Source: Strongylocentrotus purpuratus
Taxonomy: Eukaryota; Echinodermata; Echinoidea; Camarodonta; Strongylocentrotidae
Direction of reading: 5' to 3'
NCBI RefSeq assembly: GCF_000002235.5
Contig: NW_022145597.1
Location: 23,886,923 to 23,950,922 of the forward strand
Length of the DNA: 64,000 bases
In this document: piece after piece, positions 1 to 11,839 of the stretch
Numbering within the stretch: position 1 is the first letter of the stretch
Layout: every line of letters starts with the position of its first letter
Notes under the pieces: model-generated
The model's input: the letters and a program-made list of their open reading frames with translations, nothing else
What the model was told of the DNA's origin: nothing
Databases searched by the model: none
Program-made: the position numbers and the translations under genes

Positions 1-46
1 ACAATGTTAATTACTGAGGTATCAGATTCCACACCTATTTCCCTGC

Positions 47-220
47 TCATTCGGACAGATAATTGCCAAGGGGGTTCAACAATCTAATGAATTCTTCCTT
101 CTGTCCTTCGCAAAAAACAATCACAAGATTGTCTTTGTTTCCACCATCCCATCTCAAATTCCCTTTTCCATTCCCCTGTCCATCTGCAGACAAAGACTCA
201 TATATCACCCAAGTCTGGGC
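47..220 (-). CDS. Unidentified exon-like open frame with acceptor and stop
   Basis: Reading leftwards, a CATATTTCAG acceptor at about 221-230 opens a frame beginning AQTWVIYESLSADGQGNGKG and ending LLNPLGNYLSE, then TGA. The composition (several Asp, Gly, Asn, Trp, few low-complexity runs) is more protein-like than typical frames in this window. I recognise no domain, and it does not resemble the expected next DOCK exon. It could be a terminal exon of an alternative transcript, a decayed transposon fragment, or chance. Confidence 0.2.
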   Translation of the reverse strand, partial: AQTWVIYESLSADGQGNGKGNLRWDGGNKDNLVIVFCEGQKEEFIRLLNPLGNYLSE

Positions 221-764
221 CTGAAATATGGTTTGTTTACATATCAAACATCTTCCATACATTCAAAAACATGGTGATCATCGTCTGCACGGTTGCGTTC
301 ATACTACACCTTAATTTCTGATTCCAAGAAGATGGGTTGAAATGATATTTGGTTGATCCCTTCTGATATTTGAGGTTTGTTTTCTTCAGCTTCATAAAAA
401 TTGTCTGACTTTATGATGTGGTAGGTAAATAGGAAAATCATGATAAATAAGAGATAATAAATTTCTTAACAAAATACATGATTGCATTGCAAACTGTCCT
501 CATATTATACAAAAAAACCTTGGGAGAAGAAAAAAAAGAAGCTAATAGTTCTGTTGACTGTAGACTATTAATTTTTAAGTGCTAGAAAAAGCTAATTCAC
601 TGAAAAGCATCTCTTACTTACTAACAGTGAATACTAACCCTTTTCTTTCTTTAATGTATGAAACATCTTATCCTTACATATATTGAGAGAACCATAATAT
701 ATGCCATGTTGGTATTTTGGGGGTTTCTAGATTATCCTTCCTTGCAACTATTCTTGAGCCTGCT

Positions 765-825
765 AAGAGCCAGAACGTGTTAAAATATATGAGTATATTA
801 ATGCCCTTCAGGCGCCAAACAGACT
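765..825. repeat. Short palindrome family P (copy)
   Basis: AGAGCCAGAACGTGTTAAAA...TATTAATGCCCTTCAGGCGC followed by CAAACAGAC. This is a diverged member of the recurrent hairpin whose idealised arms read GAGCCAGAAGGGCGTTAACTC and GAGTTAATGCCCTTCTGGCTC. Confidence 0.55.
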
Positions 826-829
826 GTAA

Positions 830-2501
830 AAAAAATTATGCAAATATCCTGATGTGAACAGAGCCAGTATCTCCATGATTGTAGACTTTAACTCTGTAGA
901 TGAGAACCATCTTCCAATATGCTGGGACAACAGCATGTTCAATAATTAGACGCTTCTCTTGTTTACATAAAACATGCTCAGGCAAGATATTATTTCCAAC
1001 TGATTGAATTTTCAAACATGGTCCTTCTCTCCCACCCCCCCCCCCCCCCCCAAAAAAAAAAATCTTGGTTATCATGCTACAAAGTGGAAGGCAAGCCTAC
1101 TTTTAGCTGTTGCCATGGTATTTGCTTCTTAACCACTCAGATAGCTAAATAGTTGTATTCCCTCTAGCTTACCTCCCCCCTCCCCAACCACTTTTGTATC
1201 TCCAGTATATTACTGCCCTAACCCCCCCCCCCCCCATCACCATTGTTGGCATTATGCCTGTCAGACTTCTATCCACCTCGTTCTCTCTTGTTCATTTCTC
1301 TCTCCTAACCCTTTCCCTTTACCATCCCCTCTGTACTCTTTTTCTCCCCTTCCTCTCCCCTTCCTCTTCCCTTACACACGTATGTTCTCTGTCTCTGTCC
1401 TCAAAACCCTCCACCCCCCCCCCCCCAACCAATTAAATTCTGTCTCTGGACTCTCGTCTATTGTCAGGTATGTGCCACATGAGTCATTGTAAACATACTG
1501 TAAGAGCCTGTTTCGGGAGAGCCCAGGCGAGGATAAACCTCTACCCTGAAATGGATCTATATTTCTCTGCAAGTACAGTAGTCCCAGACATTCAGGTAAA
1601 CACATTAACCAATTCAAATAGCACTTTGAGGGAATACACTTGACGGCGGTTCTGTGCATCACTGTATGCTCCATAAAACACAGGTCTCTACCACCTTTAT
1701 CTCATCCAAGAGAGAGAAATCTTCTGATATGATCAACGACTTCTTTAGCATTACATGAACGCATATAATAACTATATGGTCACATTCAGAAATTTTCATT
1801 CTTGGGGTAAAACAAATGGATATAAGTATGCAATTTTATTTTGGGGGTAAAACAAATGAATAAAAAGGGTAACATTGCTTGGAATTGCACACCCAAGAAG
1901 TTAGTTACAAGGTCATACACAGAGTTGGAATAATTAATGAATGATCATGAACTTGTGTTTTTTCTAGGTAAATCCATAAGTGAAGACAAAAATTATAATC
2001 TTTTAATACACTTTGAAATTAAAACCCCCAAAATGAAATATTTGTGCTGTTTCAGAAATGGACAGAACAATGCTCAAGTATTAAACATGTTAACATCTTC
2101 ATAAGATATCTTTGGATCAATGTGTTGAATGTTGGACAACTTGATTAGCCAAAGTAAACATATGTTCAGACTTCACAGAAGTAATAATCGTGTTTGCTGA
2201 TCAACTAAAAGCTGGCTGTATTTTGGAAAATTAATTTCTTATCATGACCTTGAAATATAAATTACAATTCAATATGTTTTTATAATTCATAATTTTATAT
2301 TTAATTTTTAATAGAATTTGATCACAGCAGTCTGGGAAAAAGCTGATCAGTCTGAGATGAATTCCCAACAGCGTCTGGATAATCAGTTATCTGATACGAT
2401 CCGATTAATTTTTCAGATTATTCATTGAGGAACGTCATCGAAAATGCATGGGGTCAGGTTTCCTCTTTGAAAGTATGGGATGATAATTTTGTCTAAACAT
2501 T
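830..2501. other. Downstream DOCK intron, no gene seen
   Basis: AT-rich sequence with three poly(C) runs (about 1035-1050, 1221-1235, 1413-1426) and a CT-rich block at 1260-1430. I see no exon. Confidence 0.5.
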
Positions 2502-2804
2502 AGGCCTGTCTTCATCAGCTTGAGATTGCCAAATATCCCGCTATTTGAACTAACCCGATCGCAAATTATCCAGTTAATTTGCGTCTTAATCAGCCCGAAG
2601 TTGAAATTAGCAGGATATTTGGTCGAGATAATCATCCCAAGATATGTCGGGCTAGTTTGCAAAATATCCCGCTATTTGTCCGGTGCGTCTTCACCAGACC
2701 GAAGACTCGCATTATGCGCGAATCTGAGCAAAAGATCTCGAGCTAATTTCTCGAGCTTGAGTTTCAAGTTTCAAGGTCAATCTCGAGATGATGAAGACGG
2801 GCCT
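2502..2804. mobile_element. MITE family B, copy 1
   Basis: Ends AGGCCTGTCTTCATCAGC and GATGATGAAGACGGGCCT are inverted repeats. The interior repeats the words AAATATCCCGCTATTTG, TCTCGAG and GTCTTCA in both directions, giving a multi-stem foldback. It contains no credible coding frame. Confidence 0.75.
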
Positions 2805-2991
2805 ATACTGAGAGTCAGAAGGGTGTTAACTCATCAGCTTTGACATACCGGTAATAATGATAGTTAGTAATAGAAGGTTACTTGTAAACATTTAGCACTC
2901 ACGTTACACTACACACTCCTGCCATGGCGCTCCACCGCTTTTACAAATTTAACACCATACTAGCCCTCATTAGAATACGCAGGCATTTCAT

Positions 2992-3196
2992 GGGCTTAAA
3001 GCCTGTCTGTACTAGTTGAGGCCAGGAGGGATTATAGACCTCCCTGCAAGGTCACTGACAGGTGGTTATCTCATCAAATAAGCTCTCAATTAACATACCA
3101 AAAAGGGGATCATGCGGTAACAACAGGCACCGATTAGGCATTGTTTGCTATATAGAGGGCGCAAGTAGCTATAAGTAGTACAGTGGGGAATTTAAA
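2992..3196. mobile_element. MITE family J, copy 1
   Basis: Runs from GGGCTTAAAGCC to CAGTGGGGAATTTAAA; its reverse complement matches 36969-37172 along most of its length (words such as CCACCTGTCAGTGACC, TGCCTAATCGGTG and TATAGCTACTTGCG). No coding capacity. Confidence 0.65.
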
Positions 3197-3204
3197 CAAG
3201 ACTG

Positions 3205-4600
3205 TAACATTTTTTTAGAGCATACTTGGTGTACTATAGGTTGATGTAAGGTGAAAGTGATCACTAATGGTAACCTGACGTTTGGTCCTCTCTTTATATC
3301 GTCACAGATATACACTATAAATGTAGGATTAGGAATTACCATTAACTGAATTTAATAGAGTAAGGTTATGGTTGGGAATAGCTATGGCGTTGAAGTTACA
3401 ACAGAAATTTGGTTACCGTTAGTGTAGAAAATTTATTGTGTAGCAATTGGTGCCAAACAATGCTAATCTGCAAGCACATGCACACTCTTACTTGACACGC
3501 TACCACAAATTCCTGGAGCATTGAGCAGAGCCTAGATCTGTCAGTTTCTGGCTGTGTCAGGAGCGGCATAAGTACAGAGACTATAAATTGTAGTCTCATA
3601 ATGTAGACACCGTTATGTGTAAAAAAAATTCAAGGAGTTATGCCTGCAAACTAGCAGAATGTGTCACAGAACCACTGTATCTTTCTTAATAGTCTATTGT
3701 CTATAATTAACTGCAAACTATTCTGTGTTTATGCTAGTGTCAAGTTCAAATGAACCACATCTTGAAATTCAAGTGTGCCATGGGGAAATGTTTTGAGGAA
3801 GGAGGGGGAGAGACAAGGCCAGAGAGGAAATTACTCCCAATTACAATCAATTTGTACTTATTTCCTACGCTGTGCATTGGGGAGTTCAGAGACGTACTAC
3901 AGGAGCAAGTCAGTGTGGAAACTAATATGTCAAATTTACACCCGAATCGTCTCGACTATCTTGGTTAATTCTCTGAAGGTTTAAGGTGAATTTTCAAAAT
4001 AATTGAAATGTATGAAATGAGGAATTTTATCTTATGAAATTCATAATGTCTCACACTTTCAGTTTTTCATTTTTAAACATTTTAAACAATTATCATACAA
4101 TTTAAACTATGGAATGATGATTTGTTTGATATAGCATGCAATATCTTATAAAATACTAGCCCAGAATGTTAAGCTACCATTGACTTGGTATTCAACATGT
4201 ACATGCAAAGTACTTTACATCAATTTAATATGACCCCAAAACACACAAAAATCTGTCTTCTGGTACTCTGAATGCTTGCAAGGGGTTTGCAAAGTTCTGT
4301 AAAACACAATTTGTCACCAATTACTCTTGACAAATGTTGAAATACCTCAAGTCACACTGGCGTCTTTCTAAATCCAATTTAAAACCGTTTTCACACTCAA
4401 AGATTAGAGAGCTCTTAATCTAGACCAACTCCAAAATAATTTTCCAGAGGAAATCTTCTTTGACTTGAATATATAACGCTTTCACCCTTTTTCTGTTTAC
4501 CTACCAGAAATTCTATAAAACAAAATAAATACGAAACTGTTTGCATAGGATAACAGAATTAGCATGCGACTTGTAATTCACCTCTCTTTTTTGGAAGAGA
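3205..4600. other. Intron, nothing recognised
   Basis: AT-rich with no exon, repeat or element that I can support. Confidence 0.5.
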
Positions 4601-4602
4601 GG

Positions 4603-4911
4603 AACATTTTTCTTTCACAAGTGTGAACAAAGTCCAGTTTTCAAGAAGTTAATTTCAACCACCTTCATATAAGATCTCTATACCCAACAAGAATGCCGGT
4701 TTATTCAGCGATAAGCAACATTTGACTGATGGAAATATAATCTTGTTCAATAAGATACAGATAAATGTGATACTCTTAAGGCGGATCCAGTTACATGTAG
4801 AGCCCGTTTCTGTTGTAAGTGTGAACTAGGTCTGAATTGTAGAAGTCAATTTCAACCAACCCCTGTCTCCCTATCTCCACCCAACAGAAGTGTTAGTTTA
4901 CTCACCGATAC
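4603..4911. repeat. Diverged ~198-bp-spaced duplication ending at the exon 2 donor
   Basis: 4610-4714 and 4808-4911 share AAGTGTGAAC, AGAAGTNAATTTCAACCA, CACCCAACA/TACCCAACA and TTTANTCANCGATA in order. The right copy ends in the real exon 2 donor region; the left copy stops there without exon sequence. Confidence 0.55.
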
Positions 4912-5022
4912 GTCGTCGACGGGAAACAGCAGCATGAGCCGAAGAGGGTCATTGCTGAGTTGCGAGCGCTTCTGGGTCAAGTAGTTTTCGTACGCCACTG
5001 GCTCGATGATTTCTAGCTTTTC
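4906..5022 (-). CDS. DOCK-D family exchange factor, exon 2 (internal)
   Basis: A 39-codon internal exon, phase 0 at both ends. The acceptor reads TTGTACAG before GAAAAG and the donor is a consensus GTGAGT right after GTATCG. The peptide runs EKLEIIEPVAYENYLTQKRS then QLSNDPLRLMLLFPVDDVS. It aligns without gaps to the N-terminal block of vertebrate DOCK11/DOCK9 (EK.K.+EPLDYEN.I.QRKTQ, then SDPLR.LL.FP.+DIS), which also begins just after the first exon. Shared key positions are the IEP.xYEN, QKR/QKK, NDPLR and LLFP..D motifs. The Zizimin family has this block ahead of the PH domain; its own function is not well defined. Third-base choice is GC-richer than the flanking intron, as expected of real coding sequence. 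Because DOCK6/7/8 have a related but different block, DOCK-D is the better fit. Confidence 0.93.
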
Positions 5023-5479
5023 CTGTACAATTGATCAGATAAAAAGAAAGAGAGAGAAAGTTAGACAAGGTGGAGATTGAATACACAAGTGTTGATAGAA
5101 AATAATGAAATGATATATATTGTACTGATTTTTTTGGAGCCACTGGGCCATTCAACTCTGTGTTTAAGTAACGGGGTATAGGAAATTAAATGCTCTTACT
5201 GCTCTGACAGACAATACTTGGTTTCAAATCCCCAATCATCCAGTCATTTATGATAACATCACTACTGTCAACATACAGTGTAGCTGCATTCAACTCAAAC
5301 TGGTACAAGATTCAATTTCACAAGACAATCATCATGACTTATGACACCAGTAAATAATTTATAAAGGAAGGAATGCTTGCCGATCCAGGAATCTAATACA
5401 TATATTAGAAACCAGGGGCACATCCAGGATTTTGTAGAGGAAGGGGACCAACTCCTCCCACCCCCCCCCCCTCCCTCCC

Positions 5480-5501
5480 CACCCACACACACACACACAC
5501 A
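5480..5501. repeat. (CA)n after poly(C) at 5460
   Basis: CACCCACACACACACACACAC follows a 12-bp C run, part of the widespread poly(C)/poly(G) tracts. Confidence 0.85.
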
Positions 5502-5871
5502 TACACAAACTCTGACAAGCAGGGGGTGGGATGTACCCTCACAATGCTAAACAGACAAAAAGCAAGTCCAGCAACAACAACATCAAAAGGTAACTGGGGA
5601 TAAAATTACATTGTACATATGCATAAAAGGGGGTGGGGGGGGGGTCCAAATCCTTAAAACCATGGAAACGATGCTTGTATATAGGATATATGATGGGAAC
5701 AAAGCACTAGTGGAGGAATATTGAATCAAAACCAATACTCAAATATCATTAGAATCCAGGTTCACTGATGAATGAACTTATAACTCTCAATACCAGTATC
5801 CCATTACCAAACAATCCTATTGAATCCTTTGAAAGTAAAGCTACTCAAAATGATTAGATTACTCATACTTT

Positions 5872-5949
5872 ATTTGGGGCCAGAAGGGCATTATCTCACA
5901 TCACTTATTGATTTTACACAAATTTAATGTCTTTCTGGCTCTAAATAGA
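5872..5949. repeat. Short palindrome family P (copy)
   Basis: GGGGCCAGAAGGGCATTATC at the left and TTTAATGTCTTTCTGGCTCT at the right form an imperfect hairpin with a ~30-nt loop. Confidence 0.5.
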
Positions 5950-7955
5950 TGGGAAGCTGTCAGATTGTTTTATTTTACATCTTGTCTCGGCTTTCATAGT
6001 ATGAGATCAGAAACAATAAACTCCCTTCACAAAATAGGATATCAAATAAAGCTGGATACGGGATTATATGACAACCTCTCAACTAGCATTAAATACTCCA
6101 TCGTAGGCAATGCAGTGACTACTTGTATTGTACATGTATTAGAACATCATTATGTTAACATTGAGAAAGAGACATCATATTGTTAAATTTTACCTTTTTT
6201 GGGGAGGTGGGGGGGGGGGAGGGGGTGGCCTTTTAAAGCAAATGGGAGACGCACTTGAATATAAATGTGATATTCATGCATATGATATACACTTTGTATC
6301 TCTGTATCAACTTGTTTGTTAAGAGAGCTTCGGTTTTGACATACATGTAACTATACGTTCTGAAACTGGCTTGGAGCTAGGTAACTTTGGTGTGTGGTTT
6401 CTGTTTACAGTACATTTGTGTATTACATCTTCTCATCTATCTACTCAAATACAACCTACGAAAACATTTCTACACCACTGCATCTCTCGGACTCGAAAAA
6501 GGTCCAGTATAGAATCGCGTGCCAGGTGAAAGCTTTCTCTATGTGCCTTCTCAGTGACGGCATTATTGAATTTGCCCTCAACCGTTAATGCAACGAGACG
6601 GGCATTGCGACTTATTATCCCCATGAAAAGCTCGCTTGTAGGGGGGCCCGGTGCACATAATTTCCGGTAATTGCGGAAAGAAGTGAAATGCAGACAGGGT
6701 TGCGACACTTCTCCCAGGCCGTGCTCATCAATTTGAAATTATGGCATTGATACTCTACTTACATATATGTTCTATACCCTTGTGAGTGGTGTGATGGGGG
6801 CGGGAGTGGATGAGGAGGTATCTGTCTGAAGGTGAATGTACTATCCAATATTTATCAAAGTATGGATATTATTGTTTACCTAGCAGAAGTGTATTAGCTG
6901 AGAAATTCTAGATACATTATATTATAAGATTTTATATAAAATAACCACAAGAAATCCACTCTCTTTTATCTACCGTATTCACTTGTTTGTTTATTTGGGT
7001 ATTATTGATGTTGCTTTTTTCTTTTTTACGGGGGGGGGGGGGGGGAGGTATAACAATGTCTTTGTACAATATTCACAAGAAATCAATTATATTTTTCATT
7101 GTTCACTCCATACATTCGTCCTTCCGGTATTACAGTATTGTAAGGAGTGCAAATGAATACAAAACAAAATTGCTGTGAAATATTCATTCAATAATCAATA
7201 CAGCTGACATTTCCTTGTCATTAATGACAGGAGTCTATTCAAAGTCTTTTCATTTCTATACAGAATATAGACAAGAGGCATAATGATACATCGATCGATC
7301 GCAGACAGTGCACACATTGACTGTGAAATGAGCAAATATGTGTACAGTCAAGCGCAAGAGGACTCATTACAAAAGTTATGTTCACATGACAGTTTAAGCC
7401 ATTGTTTTATACTTCCGGGGTTACCTTGTGGTTAAGGATTATAAGCAGACATATTCGTGGTTAAGAATAAAATTACTCAAAAACATAAGCTATGAGTGAT
7501 CTCACAGTAATAGCGTGACAACTTCAAGTCAAGGGGGCTACTCGTTCAAAGTTATGGCATAATGATACATCTATTGCAGACAGAATACATAGTGACTGTG
7601 GAATGAGCCAGCTTACATTCAAGCAAAAGAGGAAACTCATTGAGAAAAGTTAAGTTCACACGACAGTCCATGAACTTAAAGTTTCAGCCATGGTTTTACA
7701 CTTTGAGGTTACCCTGTAATTTAAGGATCATGCAGATATATTACTGTCAGGCTTCTTGTTTAAAACTCTGATACTCATTGTTATGGTACCTTGTGAACTG
7801 CAACAAAATAGTGGATAGTTTCAAACATTGCGGGTTTTGCAAACTTTAAAACCACAACAGGCCCGTCTGAACATGGCTAATATCAACAAAGACATTGACA
7901 GTATGAAGTACTTTGCATGCCTGCTCCCAAGTATGATTAATCAAACTTTCATGTT
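5950..7955. other. DOCK intron 1, simple sequence only
   Basis: Poly(G) runs at 6208-6225 and 7030-7045. Two similar blocks (7270-7400 and 7555-7690: ATAATGATACATC...CAGACAG...TGACTGTG.AATGAGC) form a diverged ~290-bp-spaced duplication. No exon. Confidence 0.5.
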
Positions 7956-7959
7956 ATAC

Positions 7960-8226
7960 TTTACAAGTCATGCGCTTCCACCAAAAGTCATGCTTCTCTC
8001 ACATCAATAATCTTCTGTTTGGAACCAGAAGGGCGTTATTAAACTCATGCACTTCAAATCAAAGCATCACAGAGCTAATGCCCTCCTTGCTCTCACTTTA
8101 CAAGTCATGCGTTTCCACCAAAAGTCATGCTTCTCTCTCATCAATAATCTTCCCTTTAGAACCAAGAGGGCATTATAAAACTCATGTACTTAAGCAACAC
8201 AGAGTTAATGCCCTCCTTGCTCTCAG
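7960..8226. repeat. 137-bp tandem duplication, each unit with a family P palindrome
   Basis: TTTACAAGTCATGCG...CACCAAAAGTCATGCTTCTC...starts at 7960 and again at 8097. Each unit holds GAACCAGAAGGGCGTTAT / GAGTTAATGCCCTCCTTGCTCTC arms (8020-8094 and 8158-8224). The units differ at scattered bases, so the duplication is not recent. Confidence 0.75.
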
Positions 8227-8229
8227 CAA

Positions 8230-11200
8230 ACACACTCACAACTCTAAATCATTATCATCAATCATGCATTAGGCTTTTATATGTTGGGCCACAAATGCTC
8301 CTCGAAATACACTCCCAAGCTATAAAGTGCAATTAAGCCAAGGAGACAACAAACATTATAAAGTTGAATACTGGGATCATAATTTTCCAGGAAAAGTGGG
8401 CGGTGATTGACTATTTCGTCAATAGTAACAAAGAAATCATGTTCTCTTATTAAACCAAGGATAAATATGAATAATTGTTGGATTTGACTCACCAAATATT
8501 GTTTCTAATCAGAATGGTTATTGATTTTAATAAAAGGCACACTATACATACATGCTCATCAAATAGTGTAGAGGAGAAGGTAGATAGGGGGGAAACTGAA
8601 TAATAAAAGAATCACAGTAAAAACAAGTTCTTATAAATCATAATCAATTGCTAGGGAAACACAAAATGTTTCATTTATATGTACTGGCATGTACTTGAAG
8701 TAATCAATAACAGAATTATATTGCAACTGTTATAAATCATTTAGTTAAAGTAATTGTTTAGTGATCCTATTTGCACGATTTTATGATCAAATAATGTTCA
8801 ACAGTATCTTTAAACATGTGGTTTTCCAAATAAAGCTATTAGGACTCAATTTTGATCTTTTCTCCACCTTACTCTCACCCTCGCATTAGTAATCAAGCCT
8901 GCTGGTGTATTTATATATTTGCGGAACCTAGATGGCAGGGGGAAAACAGGTGAATTGCTATGAGTAAGGCATGAGAAATGATTTGTGAAATTGTTGTCTC
9001 TTCCTCAAGTTCCTGTCACCACAGTTTACCAAACCTGCACAAGCTAGCAGACTACATGTACATTAAAACTTGAAGGGATGCAACAAAGGTGTCCTTTTCA
9101 AGAAATAAACCTACCCTGACTCGACATTTACTCCTGCAACAGCTTGCTCTGGGCTTTAGTTTATAAAAGGTATTAGGGTTAGGGTTGTGATTGGGTCTTA
9201 GGTTAGGTGTCGGTTTAGGGTTAGGATTAGGCCTAGTGTATGGTCCAGAAGTAAAGGATTTGGATAGAGTATGAAATTGAGTTGCTGCAGAGAAACTGTT
9301 GCAGGAGCAAGTGTCATACAACATTGCCTACACGTACATGTGTATCTAACATGATACATAATTTGCACCCGATTTTGTTTCATCAAGATATAGTATTAGA
9401 GTTTATTAGGTTTTAGGTTAGCTTTATAAAGAGTATAGTTAGTTCTGGTCAATTTGCTGCATACAAAAAAATAACTTATAAATCTGACTTTACAAGCAAA
9501 GTAGCAATGTCAATGGTCTCATCCTTCTTTTACATGTACTTGTGTGAACTCTCTTTCGATTTCATAATCTGATTTGGAAATTGGACAAGATTTCCAACTA
9601 CCGCCATAATTTCCTTGAAGATTACGATATCAAAACCTAGCATTAAGCTTGAAATTCAATTTACGGTATGACTAACAGCCAAACATGAATATGAATGTAA
9701 TGGATTCTACGAATTTAGCGACCTCTCAGTTTAGCGCAAGGCAATGGATCATGTACAGAAGAAATATGTAGTATGAAATCAGCATGAGCGTGAGACATAA
9801 TTCTGTGAGTGTAGTCTTACACCAGTCTCAGTAATGAAGTTAAACAGGGAAGTAGACTACAATCAAATTGGCTGTCTGCTAGAGATAAAAGGGCATTTAA
9901 AGGATACAAATAAAAATTAATGATTACCATGAAAAATCGTTTTTTAAGTCGAAGGTTCATGATAATTCCTTAAAAAAATTAGATAAGATTATGATTTTTG
10001 TCAATTTCTTTTTTTTTTCTTCAAATATAAAAGAGGAAAGAAATAACATTTTCATCAAGACCTGCATGAAAGTTAACTCCATGCCTATTATATGATCCTA
10101 GATTGCATCGATGATTGTATCAATCATTCTTTTCACAACTTGCTTTCACCTCTGCATGGCTATACTTTTGATTGTCAATTAAAAATGTCAACTTCATAAA
10201 TATCTCTCTATAGAAGTGGTATCTACAGTATACTGCACCACATATGGAACCCCTAACATACAGAGAACAATGTGAGGGGGCGCACGCGCGGGAGGGGGTG
10301 GGGGCTTGGTGACTAACACCCTTGAACGTCCATTAAAGTGTAATTTCCAAGGATCTGCTTTTATGTAGACTAGCAGTATCTCCTGCATGTGATAGAGACA
10401 TCATTATACTAAGGTGCCTTCGATATAATTATCATCCAATAAGGATGTGGGGAACCAACATAACCACAGCTTGACTCTGCGCGGGACATTCCTTCCCAAT
10501 GTTCAACCCAAATTAATTCTATTCATTGATTGTCGAGTCATTTAGTCACACTTTTGGCATCATGAAAAATGTTGATCTGATTATTTGTGTTTGCACTCAT
10601 TCAAGGTTCAAGATATACGTACAGCGTGACTAATTTTGCGAGAATTGTTCAAGCAGTGTGAAAACAATGGACAATAATGTTAATGTACTCTCCCTTACCT
10701 AAATCTATGATCAGAAAGGCTGAAGAACATTAAATGATACTGTATGTCATAAAGAGAGAGAGACAGAGAAATCATTTTCACATGCAAGAAGTTGAGGTGG
10801 TTTTACCATATTTCAGATATCAAACCAAATTTAATTTCTTTGGAAGATTTGCAAACCACTCAAAACCTCCTTACAGTTTTTTTTATATTTTGCTTCAAGT
10901 AAAGTAATGTTCTCTGAGGAAACAAATTACTTTATCTATTTTAACCTGTGTTCTTAAATTTTTCGCAGACCTCTTTTTGAGATTTCCAGAGGGAAATTAC
11001 ATGAACCTTCCACCCCTGTGTAAATGTGTTTTTATTTTTCCATCTTGGAGTCTGAATCGATTAGAATATTCTTCAAGGGGCCCATGGATGAGATCATTAT
11101 ACGCCCTCACCTAAACATCTTATTTAACTTTTTCATAATGCTAATCCCTTTAATACAGCAGCTAATCCTGTCTCCCACACAGTGGCTCTTAAAATCATAC

Positions 11201-11480
11201 AACATCCTCCATCAGGATTAAGATCCCTTTGTTAGCAGTGTCATTTGTGTAATATCAAGCAAATAGAGATGGTTCAAGCTCAGGGTAAACTTATACAATG
11301 TATATTCTATGCTGTCTGTTCAACAAATATATGAAATATGCATACAGTACATGTATATGTATATTTAATTAAAACAAATTTTTCATAGAAAATTAAATGA
11401 AGGTAATTAATAAAAATATAACTGTAAAGCAATCACTACCTGATGAGTCTACTATACAATGCATTGTCACATGGTGCCTA
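8230..11480. other. DOCK intron 1, nothing beyond the telomere-like tract
   Basis: AT-rich; a short GC-rich G-tract patch at 10272-10305. No exon. Confidence 0.45.
9171..9235. repeat. Degenerate telomere-like TTAGGG stretch
   Basis: ATTAGGGTTAGGGTTGTGAT...GGTTTAGGGTTAGGATTAGG contains several TTAGGG or near-TTAGGG units in about 60 bp, with further TTAGGTTTTAGGTTAG at 9407-9421. An interstitial telomere-like tract, not a chromosome end. Confidence 0.65.
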
Positions 11481-11481
11481 T

Positions 11482-11554
11482 CTTCTGTTCAGCACCAGAC
11501 GGGGTTAACTCTGTGTACGCAGAGTTAATGCCCTTCTGGCTCTGAATAGACATT
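11482..11554. repeat. Short palindrome family P (best-preserved hairpin)
   Basis: TCTGTTCAGCACCAGACGGG then GTTAACTCTGTGTACGCAGA and GTTAATGCCCTTCTGGCTCT then GAATAGA. The central GTTAACTCTG...CAGAGTTAA stem is perfect. Confidence 0.65.
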
Positions 11555-11610
11555 GTCATCACAAACACACATACACCTGTATGTATATTGGTTCTTTTTA
11601 TGTGAAAGAA

Positions 11611-11835
11611 GGGTAGGGTAGGATCACCCAATTCTTTTAAGAGCAAGAAGGATCTTTAAAAATTATTGAGTTAACGCCCTTCTGGTTCTCATTCTGTCTC
11701 TCAGCAGACATTGTAATGTATTTGATCTTTTTGTTGAAAGGAATTCTAATGTGGGGTTGGATCACCCAATTTTTTAAGAGCCAGAACGCTAACAATTATT
11801 GAGTTAATGCCCTTCTGGCTCTCGTGCCATCTCTC
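11611..11835. repeat. ~138-bp tandem duplication, each unit with a family P palindrome
   Basis: GGATCACCCAATT.TTTTAAGAG occurs at 11621 and 11759, each followed by a family P right arm (GAGTTAACGCCCTTCTGG at 11668, GAGTTAATGCCCTTCTGG at 11801) and CTCTCAGCAGA. Left arms have decayed more than right arms. Confidence 0.65.
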
Positions 11836-11839
11836 AGCA

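Noticed and set aside
4949-5155. 68-codon minus-strand frame overlapping DOCK exon 2
   Set aside because: It is in another frame; the exon 2 frame matches the DOCK family and has proper splice sites.
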